Source: Verrucomicrobiota bacterium
GTDB lineage: Bacteria > Verrucomicrobiota > Verrucomicrobiia > Opitutales > UBA953
Direction of reading: 5' to 3'
DNA: 64,000 nt
Assembly (NCBI GenBank): GCA_003569205.1
Contig: BGOK01000004.1
Coordinates: 62,001-126,000 of the forward strand
Shown: positions 54,129 to 63,720 of the stretch, piece by piece
Layout of the letters: each line of letters begins with the position of its first letter
Position numbering within the stretch: position 1 is the stretch's first letter
Translations under genes and position numbers: made by a program
Notes under the pieces: generated by a model
Seen by the model: the letters and a program-made list of their open reading frames with translations, nothing else
Told to the model about the DNA's origin: nothing
Databases searched by the model: none

Positions 54129-55232
54129 ACTTTGCGTGTCGAGGTCCTTCTCTTGGCTGCCCTTGGATTATTCGTCTCTGGTTGTAAGCCGGTGGTGCCA
54201 CCGCCGATGCCCCCCTTGCCGGTCAATACACAGGTGATTGAAGTCCGTCCCTTCCCCCAGACGGTTGAGGTAACCGCCCAAGTCGAGGGTACCCGCGAAG
54301 TCGAGGTCCGTGCCCGGGTGACTGGTATCCTGCTGGCCCAATCTTACCAAGAAGGCGCTCTGGTGAAGGCCGGTGACCTACTCTTTAAAATCGACCCAGC
54401 GACCTATGAGGTCGCCCTGGCTTTGGCGAAGGCCCAGCTCTCTCAGGAGCAGGCCAAGTTTGAGCAGTTCGAGGCCGAGTCGACTCGCCAAGATAAGTTG
54501 CTCGGTCAGCGGGCGACGAGTCCGAAGGAAGCCACCGATGCGAAGGCCGTCGCCATGGCTGCGCGCTTCGCTCGCGATGTCGCCGCCGCCAAAGTGCGTG
54601 GCGCGGAGTTGGACCTTTCCTATTGTGAAGTCCGTGCGCCCATTGCGGGTTACACGGGTCGCCTCGCCCGTTCCGAGGGCTCGCTCGTCAGCCCGGGGGC
54701 TGATGGCCTCTTGACCACGGTGGTACAGCGCGAGCAGGTGTGGGCACGCTGCGGTGTATCGGAGCAAGACTTCGCACGCCTCTTTCAAGGCGACGCCGCC
54801 CAGGCGACCCGCGCCAAGGTCGAAGTCCTTGATCGTGCCGGTCAGCCACTACCGTTCGTCGGTAAGGTTAACTTCGTCTCTGCACAGGTGGAAGCCCGCC
54901 TGGGTACGATTCAGATGCGGGCCGAGTTCCCGAACGCAGGGAACCAACTGCTACCCGGACAATTCGTCCGACTCCGGCTCGAGGGTAAGCCCCTCGAAGG
55001 GGCCGTCACGGTACCGACCTCCTCGCTCCTACAGTCGGCTCAGGGTCGCTTTGTTTACATCCTCGGTGAGGGCAACGTTGCGACGATGCGCCCCGTCCAG
55101 ATCGAAGTCATCATCGGTCCCTTGGCGGTTGTCTCTGGCGGCTTAAAGTCTGGCGACCGCGTCATCCTGGATAACCTCGTGAAGATTCGCCCCGGCGCTC
55201 TGCTCGCCCCGCGCGCTCCCGCCGCTAAGTAA
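54114..55232 (+). CDS. RND efflux membrane fusion protein (AcrA-like lipoprotein)
   Basis: 372 residues from the ATG at 54114. The signal ends in a lipobox, FVSGC with Cys24, so it is anchored in the inner membrane. A periplasmic adaptor follows: beta-barrel and lipoyl parts (VRARVTGILLAQSYQEGALV), a helical hairpin (AKAQLSQEQAKFEQFEAEST), and a C-terminal domain (VTVPTSSLLQS, VVSGGLKSGDRVI). A shorter start at a TTG near 54132 is possible. It is followed five bases later by the RND pump gene. It links the pump to the outer-membrane channel. Confidence 0.92.
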   Translation: MSVCKTLRVEVLLLAALGLFVSGCKPVVPPPMPPLPVNTQVIEVRPFPQTVEVTAQVEGTREVEVRARVTGILLAQSYQEGALVKAGDLLFKIDPATYEVALALAKAQLSQEQAKFEQFEAESTRQDKLLGQRATSPKEATDAKAVAMAARFARDVAAAKVRGAELDLSYCEVRAPIAGYTGRLARSEGSLVSPGADGLLTTVVQREQVWARCGVSEQDFARLFQGDAAQATRAKVEVLDRAGQPLPFVGKVNFVSAQVEARLGTIQMRAEFPNAGNQLLPGQFVRLRLEGKPLEGAVTVPTSSLLQSAQGRFVYILGEGNVATMRPVQIEVIIGPLAVVSGGLKSGDRVILDNLVKIRPGALLAPRAPAAK

Positions 55233-55237
55233 CGCCG

Positions 55238-58200
55238 ATGTCCTGGGAATTCTTTATTCGTCGGCCCATCTTCGGGACCGTCCTCTCGTTAATCGTCGTG
55301 ATGGCGGGCCTGTTGACCTTCCGTTTGCTACCCGTTGCGCAGTACCCGCAAATCGCCCCGCCGACCGCGACCATCGCCATTTCCTATCCCGGCGCCTCGG
55401 CGGAGACCTTGATGCGTACGGTCGCTGCGCCGATCGAGGATGAGATCAATGGCACCGATAACCTGCTCTACTTCTCGTCCAACTCCTCCTCGAACGGGCT
55501 ACTGACGATTACCGTCACCTTCGAGCCGGGCACGGATCCGGACCTTGCGGTCATTAACTTGACGAACCGCGTTAAGATCGCCGAACCCCGTCTCCCCGAG
55601 GAAGCTCGCCGCTTGGGGGTGGTCGTGAAGAAGCGCACCAACGACATCCTGATGTCGATTTCGATTATCTCGAAGGACGGCAGTCGCGACTCCGTTTATC
55701 TGAGTAACTACGCCTCGGTTAATATCGTCGAAGAAATCAAGCGCGTCCCTGGCGTGAGCGATGCGGGGATCTTCGGGGCCCGTGATTACTCGATGCGCGT
55801 CTGGCTGCGCCCAGACAAGATGGCCCAGCTGGGCGTGACGCCCGGCGACGTCGCCCGCGCGATTCGTGTTTCGAATAACCAATATGCCGCCGGTCGCCTC
55901 GGCCAGGAACCTTCCGCTGACGGTCAAGCCATCGTCATCCCTATTATCACCGCGAGCCGTCTCGCCACCCCGGAACAGTTCGGCAACATCGTGCTCCGCG
56001 CCGATGGGGCTAAGGGCGTGCTCCGCCTGCGGGACGTCGCTACAGTTGAATTAGGTGCGCAGAGCTACGAACAGCGTGCCAGTCTCGATAATCAGATTGC
56101 GGTCGGCACGCGCGTCTTCCTCGCTCCCGGGGCTAACGCCCTCGACGTCGCGGCTGCGGTGAAAGCCCGGGTGGCGGAACTCTCGAAACGTTTCCCGGCC
56201 GGCATTGACTACGATATCCCTTTCGACACGACGCTCTTCGTGGCGGCCTCCATTCGCGAGGTCGTGCAGACGCTCTTTGAGGCGGGGCTCCTCGTCATTT
56301 TAGTCGTTTTCCTTTTCTTGGGCAGCTGGCGCGCGACGCTGATTCCGATCATCGCTGTCCCGGTGTCGCTGATTGGTACTTTCGCCGGCCTTTGGGTCTT
56401 TGGCTTTGGTATCAATACTTTGACCCTCTTTGCGATGGTCATCGCCATCGGTATCGTCGTCGACGACGCCATCGTCGTGCTCGAGAACGTGGAGCGCCTC
56501 ATGGAAGAGAAGGGCCTTAGCCCGTTCGAGGCCGCCTTAGCTTCGGTACACGAAGTTTCGGGTGCCATCGTCGCCATCGTCCTTGTCCTCGTGTCCGTCT
56601 TCCTGCCCGTAGCCTTCCTCGGTGGTATCGCCGGGACGCTCTACCGCCAGTTCGCCGTGACCGTGTCGATTGCGGTGATTATCTCAGGCTTCGTGGCCTT
56701 GACGCTCACGCCCGCGCTTTGCGCGGTGATTTTGAAGCCGCGAAAACAGGCGCCAATCACCGGTTTCTTGGCTTGGTTCGACCGTGGGTTTCAGTCCTTG
56801 GCCGCTTGGCATGGTCGCACCGTCCGCTGGCTCTTGGACCACCCCCGGACCGCGGGGCTATTCTTCGTGGGCGTCCTCGGCACCAACGCCGTGCTCCTCT
56901 GGGAACGTCCGCGCGGCTTCTTGCCGGCTGAGGACCAGGGCTACGTGCTCGCTTCGGTTAGCTTACCCGATGGCGCGAGCGTCACGCGGACCCGTGACTA
57001 CCTGACGAAAATCGTGCCGTCGCTACTCCAGACGCCCGCGGAGAAACCGGCCGTTTTCCATGCTTTCGCCATTAGCGGCTTCGACCTGATCGGCGGCGGC
57101 GAAAAGACGAACGCAGGTACAATCTTCTTGCCGTTGAAGGACTGGTCGAAACGTGACATGGGAGCCGAACAGCTCACCGGCGTGCTCATGGCTTCGACGG
57201 CCCACGCCACCGAAGGTATGTGCTTCATCGTCAACCCTCCGCCGATTCGCGGCATTGGGAGCGCGGGTGGCTTTGAATTCTACCTACAGGCACGTGAGGA
57301 CGACAATCCCGTGCGCTTGGGCAAGGTGACGGACGAACTGATTGCGGCCCTCGCCAAAGAGACCAAGGACGGGAAGCCGCTCATCGTGGGGTTGCGCTCC
57401 TTCCTGCGTACGACGGTGCCGCAGTATGCGGCGGAAGTGGACGAGGTGCGGGCTATGACCTTAGGCGTGCCGCTGCCGGAAATCTACGAAGCCCTCCAGG
57501 CGACTATCGGGGCCGCTTACGTCAATGACTTCAACCGTTCGGGTCGTACCTATCGTGTGCTCATGCAGGCGGAGCCTTCGGAGCGGATGGATCCCTCCGA
57601 CGTTGGTCGCATCCACGTGCGGTCTGCCGATGGGCGGATGATTCCGCTGTCGTCGCTGGTTCGGATTAAGCCTTCTTCTGGCCCAGAACAGGTTGAGCGT
57701 TACAACGGTTTCGTCGCCGCCCGTGTCATGGGCAGCGGCGCCGCTGGCCTTAGTTCCAGCGAAGCCCTCCGCGTCGTCGAGGAAATCGCTGAACGCACCT
57801 TACCTGAGGGCTATCAGCTCGATTGGACGGCGCAGGCACTTCAGGAGAAACGCTCCGCCTCCTCCGCTTTGCCGGCCTTCTTGATGGCCCTCACGATGGT
57901 CTTCTTAATTCTGGCGGCGCTCTACGAGAAGTGGTCGCTGCCGATTGGCGTCATCTTGACGGTGCCGTTTGCGTTACTCGGTGCACTGGTCGCTATCTGG
58001 GTGCGTGGTACCCCGAACGACCTCTACTTCCAGATTGGTCTCGTGACGCTCATCGGTCTCGCGGCCAAGAATGCCATCCTGATCGTCGAGTTCGCCGTTA
58101 AGGCACGCGATGCGGGTAAGTCCGCCGCCGAAGCGGCCGTTGAGGCTGCCCGCGTGCGTTTCCGTCCACTGGTCATGACCTCGATGGCTTTTGTTCTCGG

Positions 58201-58363
58201 CGTCATTCCGCTTGTGCTTGCCTCCGGCGCTGGCGCGGGGGCACGTCGTTCGATGGGGACGGGCGTCTTCGGCGGGATGCTTTTAGATACCTTCGTGGCT
58301 ACGCTCTTCATTCCTCTCTTCTTCAAAATCCTCACCGGCGATCGCAAGGAGCCCCGCGCATGA
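55238..58363 (+). CDS. RND multidrug efflux pump (AcrB/MexB-type, HAE1)
   Basis: 1041 residues, full length for the family, with the two halves of a twelve-helix transporter. The proton-relay residues are Asp409 and Asp410 in GIVVDDAIVVLEN and Lys944 in GLAAKNAILIVEF. The N-terminus FFIRRPIFGTVLSLIVVMAG and the loop DPDLAVINLTNRVK are typical. It uses the proton gradient to expel drugs and other compounds via the adaptor and outer-membrane channel. It is in one operon with both neighbours; its stop overlaps the next ATG by four bases. Confidence 0.97.
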   Translation: MSWEFFIRRPIFGTVLSLIVVMAGLLTFRLLPVAQYPQIAPPTATIAISYPGASAETLMRTVAAPIEDEINGTDNLLYFSSNSSSNGLLTITVTFEPGTDPDLAVINLTNRVKIAEPRLPEEARRLGVVVKKRTNDILMSISIISKDGSRDSVYLSNYASVNIVEEIKRVPGVSDAGIFGARDYSMRVWLRPDKMAQLGVTPGDVARAIRVSNNQYAAGRLGQEPSADGQAIVIPIITASRLATPEQFGNIVLRADGAKGVLRLRDVATVELGAQSYEQRASLDNQIAVGTRVFLAPGANALDVAAAVKARVAELSKRFPAGIDYDIPFDTTLFVAASIREVVQTLFEAGLLVILVVFLFLGSWRATLIPIIAVPVSLIGTFAGLWVFGFGINTLTLFAMVIAIGIVVDDAIVVLENVERLMEEKGLSPFEAALASVHEVSGAIVAIVLVLVSVFLPVAFLGGIAGTLYRQFAVTVSIAVIISGFVALTLTPALCAVILKPRKQAPITGFLAWFDRGFQSLAAWHGRTVRWLLDHPRTAGLFFVGVLGTNAVLLWERPRGFLPAEDQGYVLASVSLPDGASVTRTRDYLTKIVPSLLQTPAEKPAVFHAFAISGFDLIGGGEKTNAGTIFLPLKDWSKRDMGAEQLTGVLMASTAHATEGMCFIVNPPPIRGIGSAGGFEFYLQAREDDNPVRLGKVTDELIAALAKETKDGKPLIVGLRSFLRTTVPQYAAEVDEVRAMTLGVPLPEIYEALQATIGAAYVNDFNRSGRTYRVLMQAEPSERMDPSDVGRIHVRSADGRMIPLSSLVRIKPSSGPEQVERYNGFVAARVMGSGAAGLSSSEALRVVEEIAERTLPEGYQLDWTAQALQEKRSASSALPAFLMALTMVFLILAALYEKWSLPIGVILTVPFALLGALVAIWVRGTPNDLYFQIGLVTLIGLAAKNAILIVEFAVKARDAGKSAAEAAVEAARVRFRPLVMTSMAFVLGVIPLVLASGAGAGARRSMGTGVFGGMLLDTFVATLFIPLFFKILTGDRKEPRA

Positions 58364-59760
58364 AAACCTCCGTCGCTTTACTCCTTCCTCTCAGTTTCCT
58401 GCTCTCCGCCTGTACGCTGGGCCCTGACTACGTTCGGCCGGAGACCCCGACGGCCGCCGCCTTTCCCGAGGCGACGCCCGGCGGTGAAGCGGTGGGTGAA
58501 CGCTGGTGGCAAGGCTTCGGTGATGCCCAGCTGAACGCTTTCGTTGAACAAGCTTTAGCAGCCAACGTCGACATTCGCGTCGCTGCGGGTCGGATGGAAG
58601 AAGCCGCTGCTGGCTTGGCGGATGTCTCGGGCGCGCAGTTGCCGCAGATTGATGGTTCGGCGGGCACTGCGAAGAGTAAGGTTAGCGATAACGGCTACAC
58701 GCCAATCAGTGCGACGAACGGCCGCAGTCGGACCGTCTATCGCGCGGGTCTCGCAACCTCGTTCGAACTCGATTTCTGGGGCAAACTCCGTCGCGCCACC
58801 GAAGCTGCGCGAGCTCAGCTTCTCGCAACTTCCGAAGCCCGGGCCCAAGTGGAGCTCGCCGTCGCCGCCTCGGTGGTGCGGACCTACGCCTTGGCCCAGT
58901 CCGCCGCTGTGCAGCAACGCTCGGCCGAGGAACTCGTCGCAATCCGTACCGAAGAGCGCCGTATCGTCGGCTTCCGCTTTGACGTCGGTTCGGCCAATGC
59001 CTCTGACCGTGCTCTGGCCGAAGTGAACCTATCCGCCGCGGTCGCGACGCTCTCCGATGCCCGCCGAGTGCGTGCTTCCGCCGAGCATCTACTGGGCTTC
59101 CTCGTGGGTCGTCCGGACCTGGTCTTGCCGGCTCAAGCCTCATCCGCACTGCTTTTGCCGCCACCACCGGCAGCGGGTTTGCCTTCGGACCTCTTACGCC
59201 GTCGGCCTGATGTCCTTGCCGCTGAGCAGTCGCTCATCGCTGCCAACGCCCGCATCGGTTTCGTCAAGGCTGCCTATTTCCCGACTTTCGCCCTGACGGG
59301 GGCGCTGGGTAATGAGGGCCGAGACTTCTCGCAGCTCTTCACGGCTTCTAGTGCGACGACCAATCTCGGAGTCGACATGCGCGTACCACTCTTCGATTTC
59401 GGTCGGACGACCGCTCGGGTAGAGGGAACGGTAGCGGTCCAGCACCAAGCCGTGGCGAATTACGAGAAGGCTGTCCTGAATGCCTTTCGTGAAGTTCGCG
59501 ACGCCTTGAGCGACGTCCGGGAGACCATCGAGTCCGCCCGTTCGGCTGAGCTGCGCGAGGCATCCGCCCAGGAGGCCTTCCGCGTGGCCGAGGCCCGTCA
59601 GGCCTCAGGCCAGTTACCCCTCGCCGATCACCTGCTAGCCCGTCGCCTCTTAGCGGAATCCAAGGTTGCCGTGGCGCGCGTCCGCTCTGATCGCATCGGC
59701 GCGCAGGTTGACCTGATTAAGGCGCTCGGTGGTGCCCGGGTGGAGACCGCCGCCAAGTAG
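58360..59760 (+). CDS. RND outer-membrane channel (NodT/OprM family lipoprotein)
   Basis: 466 residues. The lipobox LSAC has Cys18. Family marks are LGPDYVRPETPTAA, FGDAQLNAFVEQAL, SFELDFWGKLRRATEAA, RRRPDVLAAEQSLIAANARIG and ADHLLARRLLAESKV. It forms the trimeric outer-membrane exit duct of the pump. Last gene of the operon; nine bases beyond its stop the convergent DUF4832 gene ends. Confidence 0.94.
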   Translation: MKTSVALLLPLSFLLSACTLGPDYVRPETPTAAAFPEATPGGEAVGERWWQGFGDAQLNAFVEQALAANVDIRVAAGRMEEAAAGLADVSGAQLPQIDGSAGTAKSKVSDNGYTPISATNGRSRTVYRAGLATSFELDFWGKLRRATEAARAQLLATSEARAQVELAVAASVVRTYALAQSAAVQQRSAEELVAIRTEERRIVGFRFDVGSANASDRALAEVNLSAAVATLSDARRVRASAEHLLGFLVGRPDLVLPAQASSALLLPPPPAAGLPSDLLRRRPDVLAAEQSLIAANARIGFVKAAYFPTFALTGALGNEGRDFSQLFTASSATTNLGVDMRVPLFDFGRTTARVEGTVAVQHQAVANYEKAVLNAFREVRDALSDVRETIESARSAELREASAQEAFRVAEARQASGQLPLADHLLARRLLAESKVAVARVRSDRIGAQVDLIKALGGARVETAAK

Positions 59761-59768
59761 TTGCTGGT

Positions 59769-61439
59769 TTAGCGCGCGAACTCAATTTCACCCACCAGGT
59801 TGCCTGCCAACTTTCCGTCCTTGGATTGCCAGAACGGGGCATCCCGGTTGGCGAAGCGCACCCTATGGCGCGCGTCTTGCTTGAACTTGGCGTGCTCGAT
59901 CTCGGGGAACATCACGCAAATCTGGTACTTGCCGGGCTGGATGTCCTTCGGGGCGGTTGCCTTGATGGTGATATCGAAGCCAGCTTCTTTGTTCTGGAGG
60001 ACCACATACGGCGGAACGCGGCGGATGTCGAAGGCCTCGCCCTCGCCAGGCGAGAGCGTGTACTTGGTCGGGCTATCCACGTAGGCTAAGTCGAGGCCAC
60101 GCGGGGTTGGGCAGGCCGAGAAACCGCGGTTCGCGATGCGAATCTTAATTTCGAACTTCGCCCCGAGTTTCACCTTGTTCTGCCAAGAAGCGCTCAGCAG
60201 TTCGTAGCGGTAGCCCACGTGGTCGCGAAGGTAGTCGAAGGCCGAACGGCTGACCGCATTACCCTTGGTGTCGGTGAAATAGCCCTCGGAGATGGGTAGG
60301 TTTAACTGGGTGACCTCAGCCTGTGTTTTCATCTGTTTTTTCCAGCCGTCAACGAGACCCGGGGTCTTGGCGGGGTCGGCTTCAGACCAACCATGGGCGA
60401 GGCCGAGGGCGAAGGCCCGTTCATTTGAAGCCACCTGTGCGACGAGCCAGCCATCTGCCGCGGTCGGTTGCGTCGCCGTTTTGGCGGTAATCTCGGCGTC
60501 GTAGGGCACGAAGAGATTCTCCATGCAGAACTTCTGCCAGTCCTCGTTGGTGCCGCCGAGTGGCTTATCGAAGCTCCCATCGTGCGTCAGGTCGAAGAGG
60601 AAGCGCGTGTTATGGGTGCCGAGGCGGGCGGTCGGGTTGCCTTTTTCAAACGCGTTCCCTTGGTTGATGCGTAATGGCCAGTCCAGTTGTTTGCAGAGTC
60701 CCTCGCGCATGTCTGGCGACTGGACGAGTAGGGCGCGGTCATTGGGTAGACTGGCGAAGGCCTCTTTGAGAATCGCGCCATGCGCTTCGGGTGTCTCGGG
60801 AATCTTGGTGGCATTGGCGCCTTCGCCGCGGCGTCCGATGGAGCCGAGTTGGACGGCGATGAGGACGTCGGCGTTGGCGGCGAGGATCTTCTTCAGCTGA
60901 GCCCAGTGGCCTTTAACCATAGCTAGGTCGGGCCCGCTCGACTTGCTGTCGTCGAGCTCATAGGCGAAGCGCAGCTCCAATTTGCAGCCTGCGCGACGGA
61001 AGGCATCTAAGGATTTCTCGAGCCGCTGGAAAATGATTTGGTCGAGTACCCGGTTGTGGTATTCGTCGAGCCAGCAAATCCCGAGGTGGGTCGTGACGCC
61101 TTTCAATTCCCATGCCTTGAGGGACTCGAACAACTGGCGATCCGTCCAGCCAGTCCGGGCCACGTCGACGCCAAGGAAGGGGACGGGCTTCTCGTCTTTG
61201 GCGGCGGGGGCAGCGCGGCGGACCACGCGGCCGTCGGCCCGTTGCACGAGTAATTGGCCGTCGCCGAGGCCGACCGGACATTCTAGGCGAAAGCCGCGTT
61301 CCGGATTACGGAGTCCATTGAGCGCGCTGGGGTCATCAGCGCGGAGCCCGTGGAATTCCTTGTAGACTAGCTTAGGCGCCTCGTCCTTGGCGAGGACTGC
61401 GAGGCTACTGAGTAGCAGAAGGGGCCAATGCTTAATCAT
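59769..61439 (-). CDS. DUF4874/DUF4832 secreted protein
   Basis: 556 residues, signal peptide about 1-17. The first half (LRNPERGFRLECP, VTTHLGICWLDEY, LDAFRRAGCKLELRFAYE) follows the DUF4874 pattern, a barrel-like domain resembling glycoside hydrolases. The second half (FNLTHDGS-like FLFDLTHDGSFD, ELLSASW, IKIRIANRGFS, GKYQICVMFPE) resembles DUF4832, ending in a beta-sandwich. The function is unknown; similarity to retaining glycosidase folds suggests a carbohydrate role, but catalytic acids cannot be fixed here. It is divergent from the antiporter gene. Confidence 0.8.
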   Translation of the reverse strand: MIKHWPLLLLSSLAVLAKDEAPKLVYKEFHGLRADDPSALNGLRNPERGFRLECPVGLGDGQLLVQRADGRVVRRAAPAAKDEKPVPFLGVDVARTGWTDRQLFESLKAWELKGVTTHLGICWLDEYHNRVLDQIIFQRLEKSLDAFRRAGCKLELRFAYELDDSKSSGPDLAMVKGHWAQLKKILAANADVLIAVQLGSIGRRGEGANATKIPETPEAHGAILKEAFASLPNDRALLVQSPDMREGLCKQLDWPLRINQGNAFEKGNPTARLGTHNTRFLFDLTHDGSFDKPLGGTNEDWQKFCMENLFVPYDAEITAKTATQPTAADGWLVAQVASNERAFALGLAHGWSEADPAKTPGLVDGWKKQMKTQAEVTQLNLPISEGYFTDTKGNAVSRSAFDYLRDHVGYRYELLSASWQNKVKLGAKFEIKIRIANRGFSACPTPRGLDLAYVDSPTKYTLSPGEGEAFDIRRVPPYVVLQNKEAGFDITIKATAPKDIQPGKYQICVMFPEIEHAKFKQDARHRVRFANRDAPFWQSKDGKLAGNLVGEIEFAR

Positions 61440-61531
61440 GGCGGTATATTTTGATGGGACAGAGCGGAGGCAATCCCGTTTCGGCTAGTTCTGGCTCGAA
61501 CAGCCTCGCCAGACGGGCGGAGACGGGCTCA

Positions 61532-62932
61532 ATGAGCGACATGTTGATGTCGGCCACATGGACGCAGACGCTCTTCGCTAACGCGGCAGCGGACCCCTTT
61601 TTACCGGCGGCGACGGCCTTGTTTTTCTGTGCGGTTGTTCACGCCTTGTGTGCGCCAATCTTTGCCCGGGCCGCCCACCGCCGGGAAGCACAGCGAGCTG
61701 ATTTTAAGTCCGCAGCCCTCCACCTACTCGGAGAGGTCGAGGCCGTTTTTGGACTCTGGTCCCTCGTGTTATTCCTGTTCGCGGTCTGTTGGCCAGGGAA
61801 GGGGTGGGCCTTCGCCGTCGCTTATCTGGAGTCTGGAGACTACGCTGCTGCCGTCGCGGGCAGTAAATTCACGGGCCCCTTCAAGTTCTTGGAGCCATTG
61901 TTCGTCTTCATTGTTATGGCCATGGCTTCGACCCGGCCAGTTGTCGAAGCGGCGCGGCGGATGTTGAATGCCATCGCTGGCTGGTTTGGCGGTAGCCCCG
62001 CGGCCCGCTGGATGGTGGTGCTGACCGTGACGCCTTTGGCGGGGTCTTTGATCACGGAGCCGGCTGCGATGACCATCGCCGCCTATCTCCTCGCGGCCCA
62101 GTTTTATTGCCTGAAACCCTCTTCGAGCCTGAAGTATGCCACGCTGGCCTTACTCTTTGTTAATGTATCCATCGGCGGTGCCTTGACGCATTTTGCGGCG
62201 CCTCCGGTGGTGATGGTTGCGACGCGCTGGGGCTGGGGCACAGCGGAGGTGTTTCAGCAGTTTGGCTGGGCGGCCTTGACGGCGATTCTGATCTCGAACA
62301 CCTTCTATTTTCTCTGGTTCCGCCGGGAATTACTGGCCCTGCGTTTTCCGGAATCGTCTGCGGAGGTAGAGCGGGAGCCGACGGTGCCGCTCTGGGTGAC
62401 CGCGGTACACATCGCGCTGATCGCCTGGACGGTCGTGATGTTATCGGGCCACCACACGCTCCTCATGGTCGGGGGCTTCCTGTTATTTTTAGCCTTCGGC
62501 GTGGCCACTCCGCGTTGGCAGTCGCCGCTCCGGCTTAGGGCACCCTTGATGGTTGGCTTCTTTTTGGCCGGATTAGTCGTCCTCGGGGGCCTCCAAGGGT
62601 GGTGGATTGGCCCGGTCATCCTGCAAATGGGGGACACGTCCTTATTGTGGGCTTCCGTTGGCTTAACCGCCTTCAACGACAACGCAGCGATTACCTACCT
62701 CGCCGCACAGGTCCCGGCCTTAGCTGAGCCATCCGCTGCGGCTTTACGGCATGCCGTTTTGGCGGGTGCTTTGGCGGGGGGTGGCCTGACGGTCATCGCC
62801 AATGCCCCTAACCCTGCAGGGCAGGCCATTTTAGGCGAATATTTTGAGGGTGGGGTGTCCGCCGGCCGCCTTTTTCTTTGGGCCTTACTGCCCACGGCTA
62901 TGGCTATCGCCTGTTTCTTCTTCATTAAGTAA
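61532..62932 (+). CDS. Putative Na+/H+ antiporter (Na_H_antiport_3-like)
   Basis: 466 residues from the ATG at 61532. Earlier in-frame starts (from 61451) would add a polar Ser/Gly-rich stretch; ATGs at 61541 and 61547 are also possible. About ten to twelve hydrophobic segments are seen. Family features are SLITEPAAMTIAAYLLAAQF, FVNVSIGGALTHFAAPPVV and TAFNDNAAITYLAAQVPAL, with Asp/Asn residues inside membrane segments as in cation antiporters. It is expected in the inner membrane. The family assignment is from recalled motifs; ion specificity is unproven. Confidence 0.83.
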   Translation: MSDMLMSATWTQTLFANAAADPFLPAATALFFCAVVHALCAPIFARAAHRREAQRADFKSAALHLLGEVEAVFGLWSLVLFLFAVCWPGKGWAFAVAYLESGDYAAAVAGSKFTGPFKFLEPLFVFIVMAMASTRPVVEAARRMLNAIAGWFGGSPAARWMVVLTVTPLAGSLITEPAAMTIAAYLLAAQFYCLKPSSSLKYATLALLFVNVSIGGALTHFAAPPVVMVATRWGWGTAEVFQQFGWAALTAILISNTFYFLWFRRELLALRFPESSAEVEREPTVPLWVTAVHIALIAWTVVMLSGHHTLLMVGGFLLFLAFGVATPRWQSPLRLRAPLMVGFFLAGLVVLGGLQGWWIGPVILQMGDTSLLWASVGLTAFNDNAAITYLAAQVPALAEPSAAALRHAVLAGALAGGGLTVIANAPNPAGQAILGEYFEGGVSAGRLFLWALLPTAMAIACFFFIK

Positions 62933-62988
62933 CCCCACCATTCGAGGGGGGAAGGGGTGGGGCTAGGGGGGTGCTCCACCACCTTTTT
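62933..62988 (+). terminator. Probable terminator after the antiporter gene
   Basis: CCCCACC (62933-62939) pairs with GGTGGGG (62956-62962); a short GGTG-CTC-CACC hairpin (62970-62980) is followed by ACCTTTTTGA with five T at 62984-62988. The two hairpins together fit a transcript end; the second stem is short. Confidence 0.5.
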
Positions 62989-63051
62989 GACTGTTCAAGC
63001 GATTGGGGCGGGGCTACATTCTATTCCCCTTAGTTTAGCCCCCTTTACCCC

Positions 63052-63720
63052 ATGCGTTCCCGTACCCGTTCAGGTTTCACGCTCATTGAGCTGCTTACCG
63101 TCATCGCCATCATCGGTATCTTGGCCGCCGTCCTCTTTCCGGCCATCGGTGCGGTCCGCAAAAAGGCGAAGATTTCGACTGGCCAGACGACCTTCCAGCA
63201 GTGGTGCGCCGGTGTGTCCCGTTACAAGTCCGTGTATGGCTTCTACCCGAACATCGGGGCCTCCTATACGACGACGGCCGATGCCCTGCATAAGCTCGAA
63301 GCGGGTCCTGGTATACCCTTCGTGAAGTCCCTCTACGGTAAAAACCCGACGGGATCACCGCTCTCGGGTGCCGCCACTGGCGAGCGCGCTAAGTACAACC
63401 GTAACGCCGAAGAGTTCTGTGCCTTCGGTAAGGACGACTACGAGCTCTTTGACGCCAACGCCAACACGACTGGCAAGCTCATCGACAAGTTCGGCAACAC
63501 CAATATTCGCATCGTCTTTGATACCGATGGTAATGGCACCATTAAGGGCATCGCGACCCCGCTTCCTGACGACCTTGACGCGACCAAGAATGCCAATGGT
63601 ATCAACAGCACGACGGGTATCCCGGCGCGTGTGATTATCTTTACCACCACTAAGGACGTCGGTTCGACTGACGGCCAGCTGGGTGCGGACGACGTCGCCG
63701 ACATTATTGCCATCCAGTGA
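63052..63720 (+). CDS. Type IV pilin-like/pseudopilin prepilin
   Basis: 222 residues. A short basic leader ends in Gly8, with cleavage before Phe9 in GFTLIELLTVIAIIGILAAV; Glu13 is the +5 glutamate, and a 20-residue hydrophobic helix follows. The mature domain has a Gly- and Thr-rich loop (YPNIGASYTTTADALHKLEA) and a C-terminal stretch with Asp and Asn (FDTDGNGTIKGIATPLPDD), as in type II secretion pseudopilins and verrucomicrobial prepilins. It is the first of two overlapping prepilin genes. Confidence 0.92.
   Translation: MRSRTRSGFTLIELLTVIAIIGILAAVLFPAIGAVRKKAKISTGQTTFQQWCAGVSRYKSVYGFYPNIGASYTTTADALHKLEAGPGIPFVKSLYGKNPTGSPLSGAATGERAKYNRNAEEFCAFGKDDYELFDANANTTGKLIDKFGNTNIRIVFDTDGNGTIKGIATPLPDDLDATKNANGINSTTGIPARVIIFTTTKDVGSTDGQLGADDVADIIAIQ

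Noticed and set aside
61451-61531. Longer N-terminus of the Na+/H+ antiporter
   Set aside because: It would start at a TTG and adds a polar stretch not expected before the first membrane segment; ATG at 61532 is preferred.
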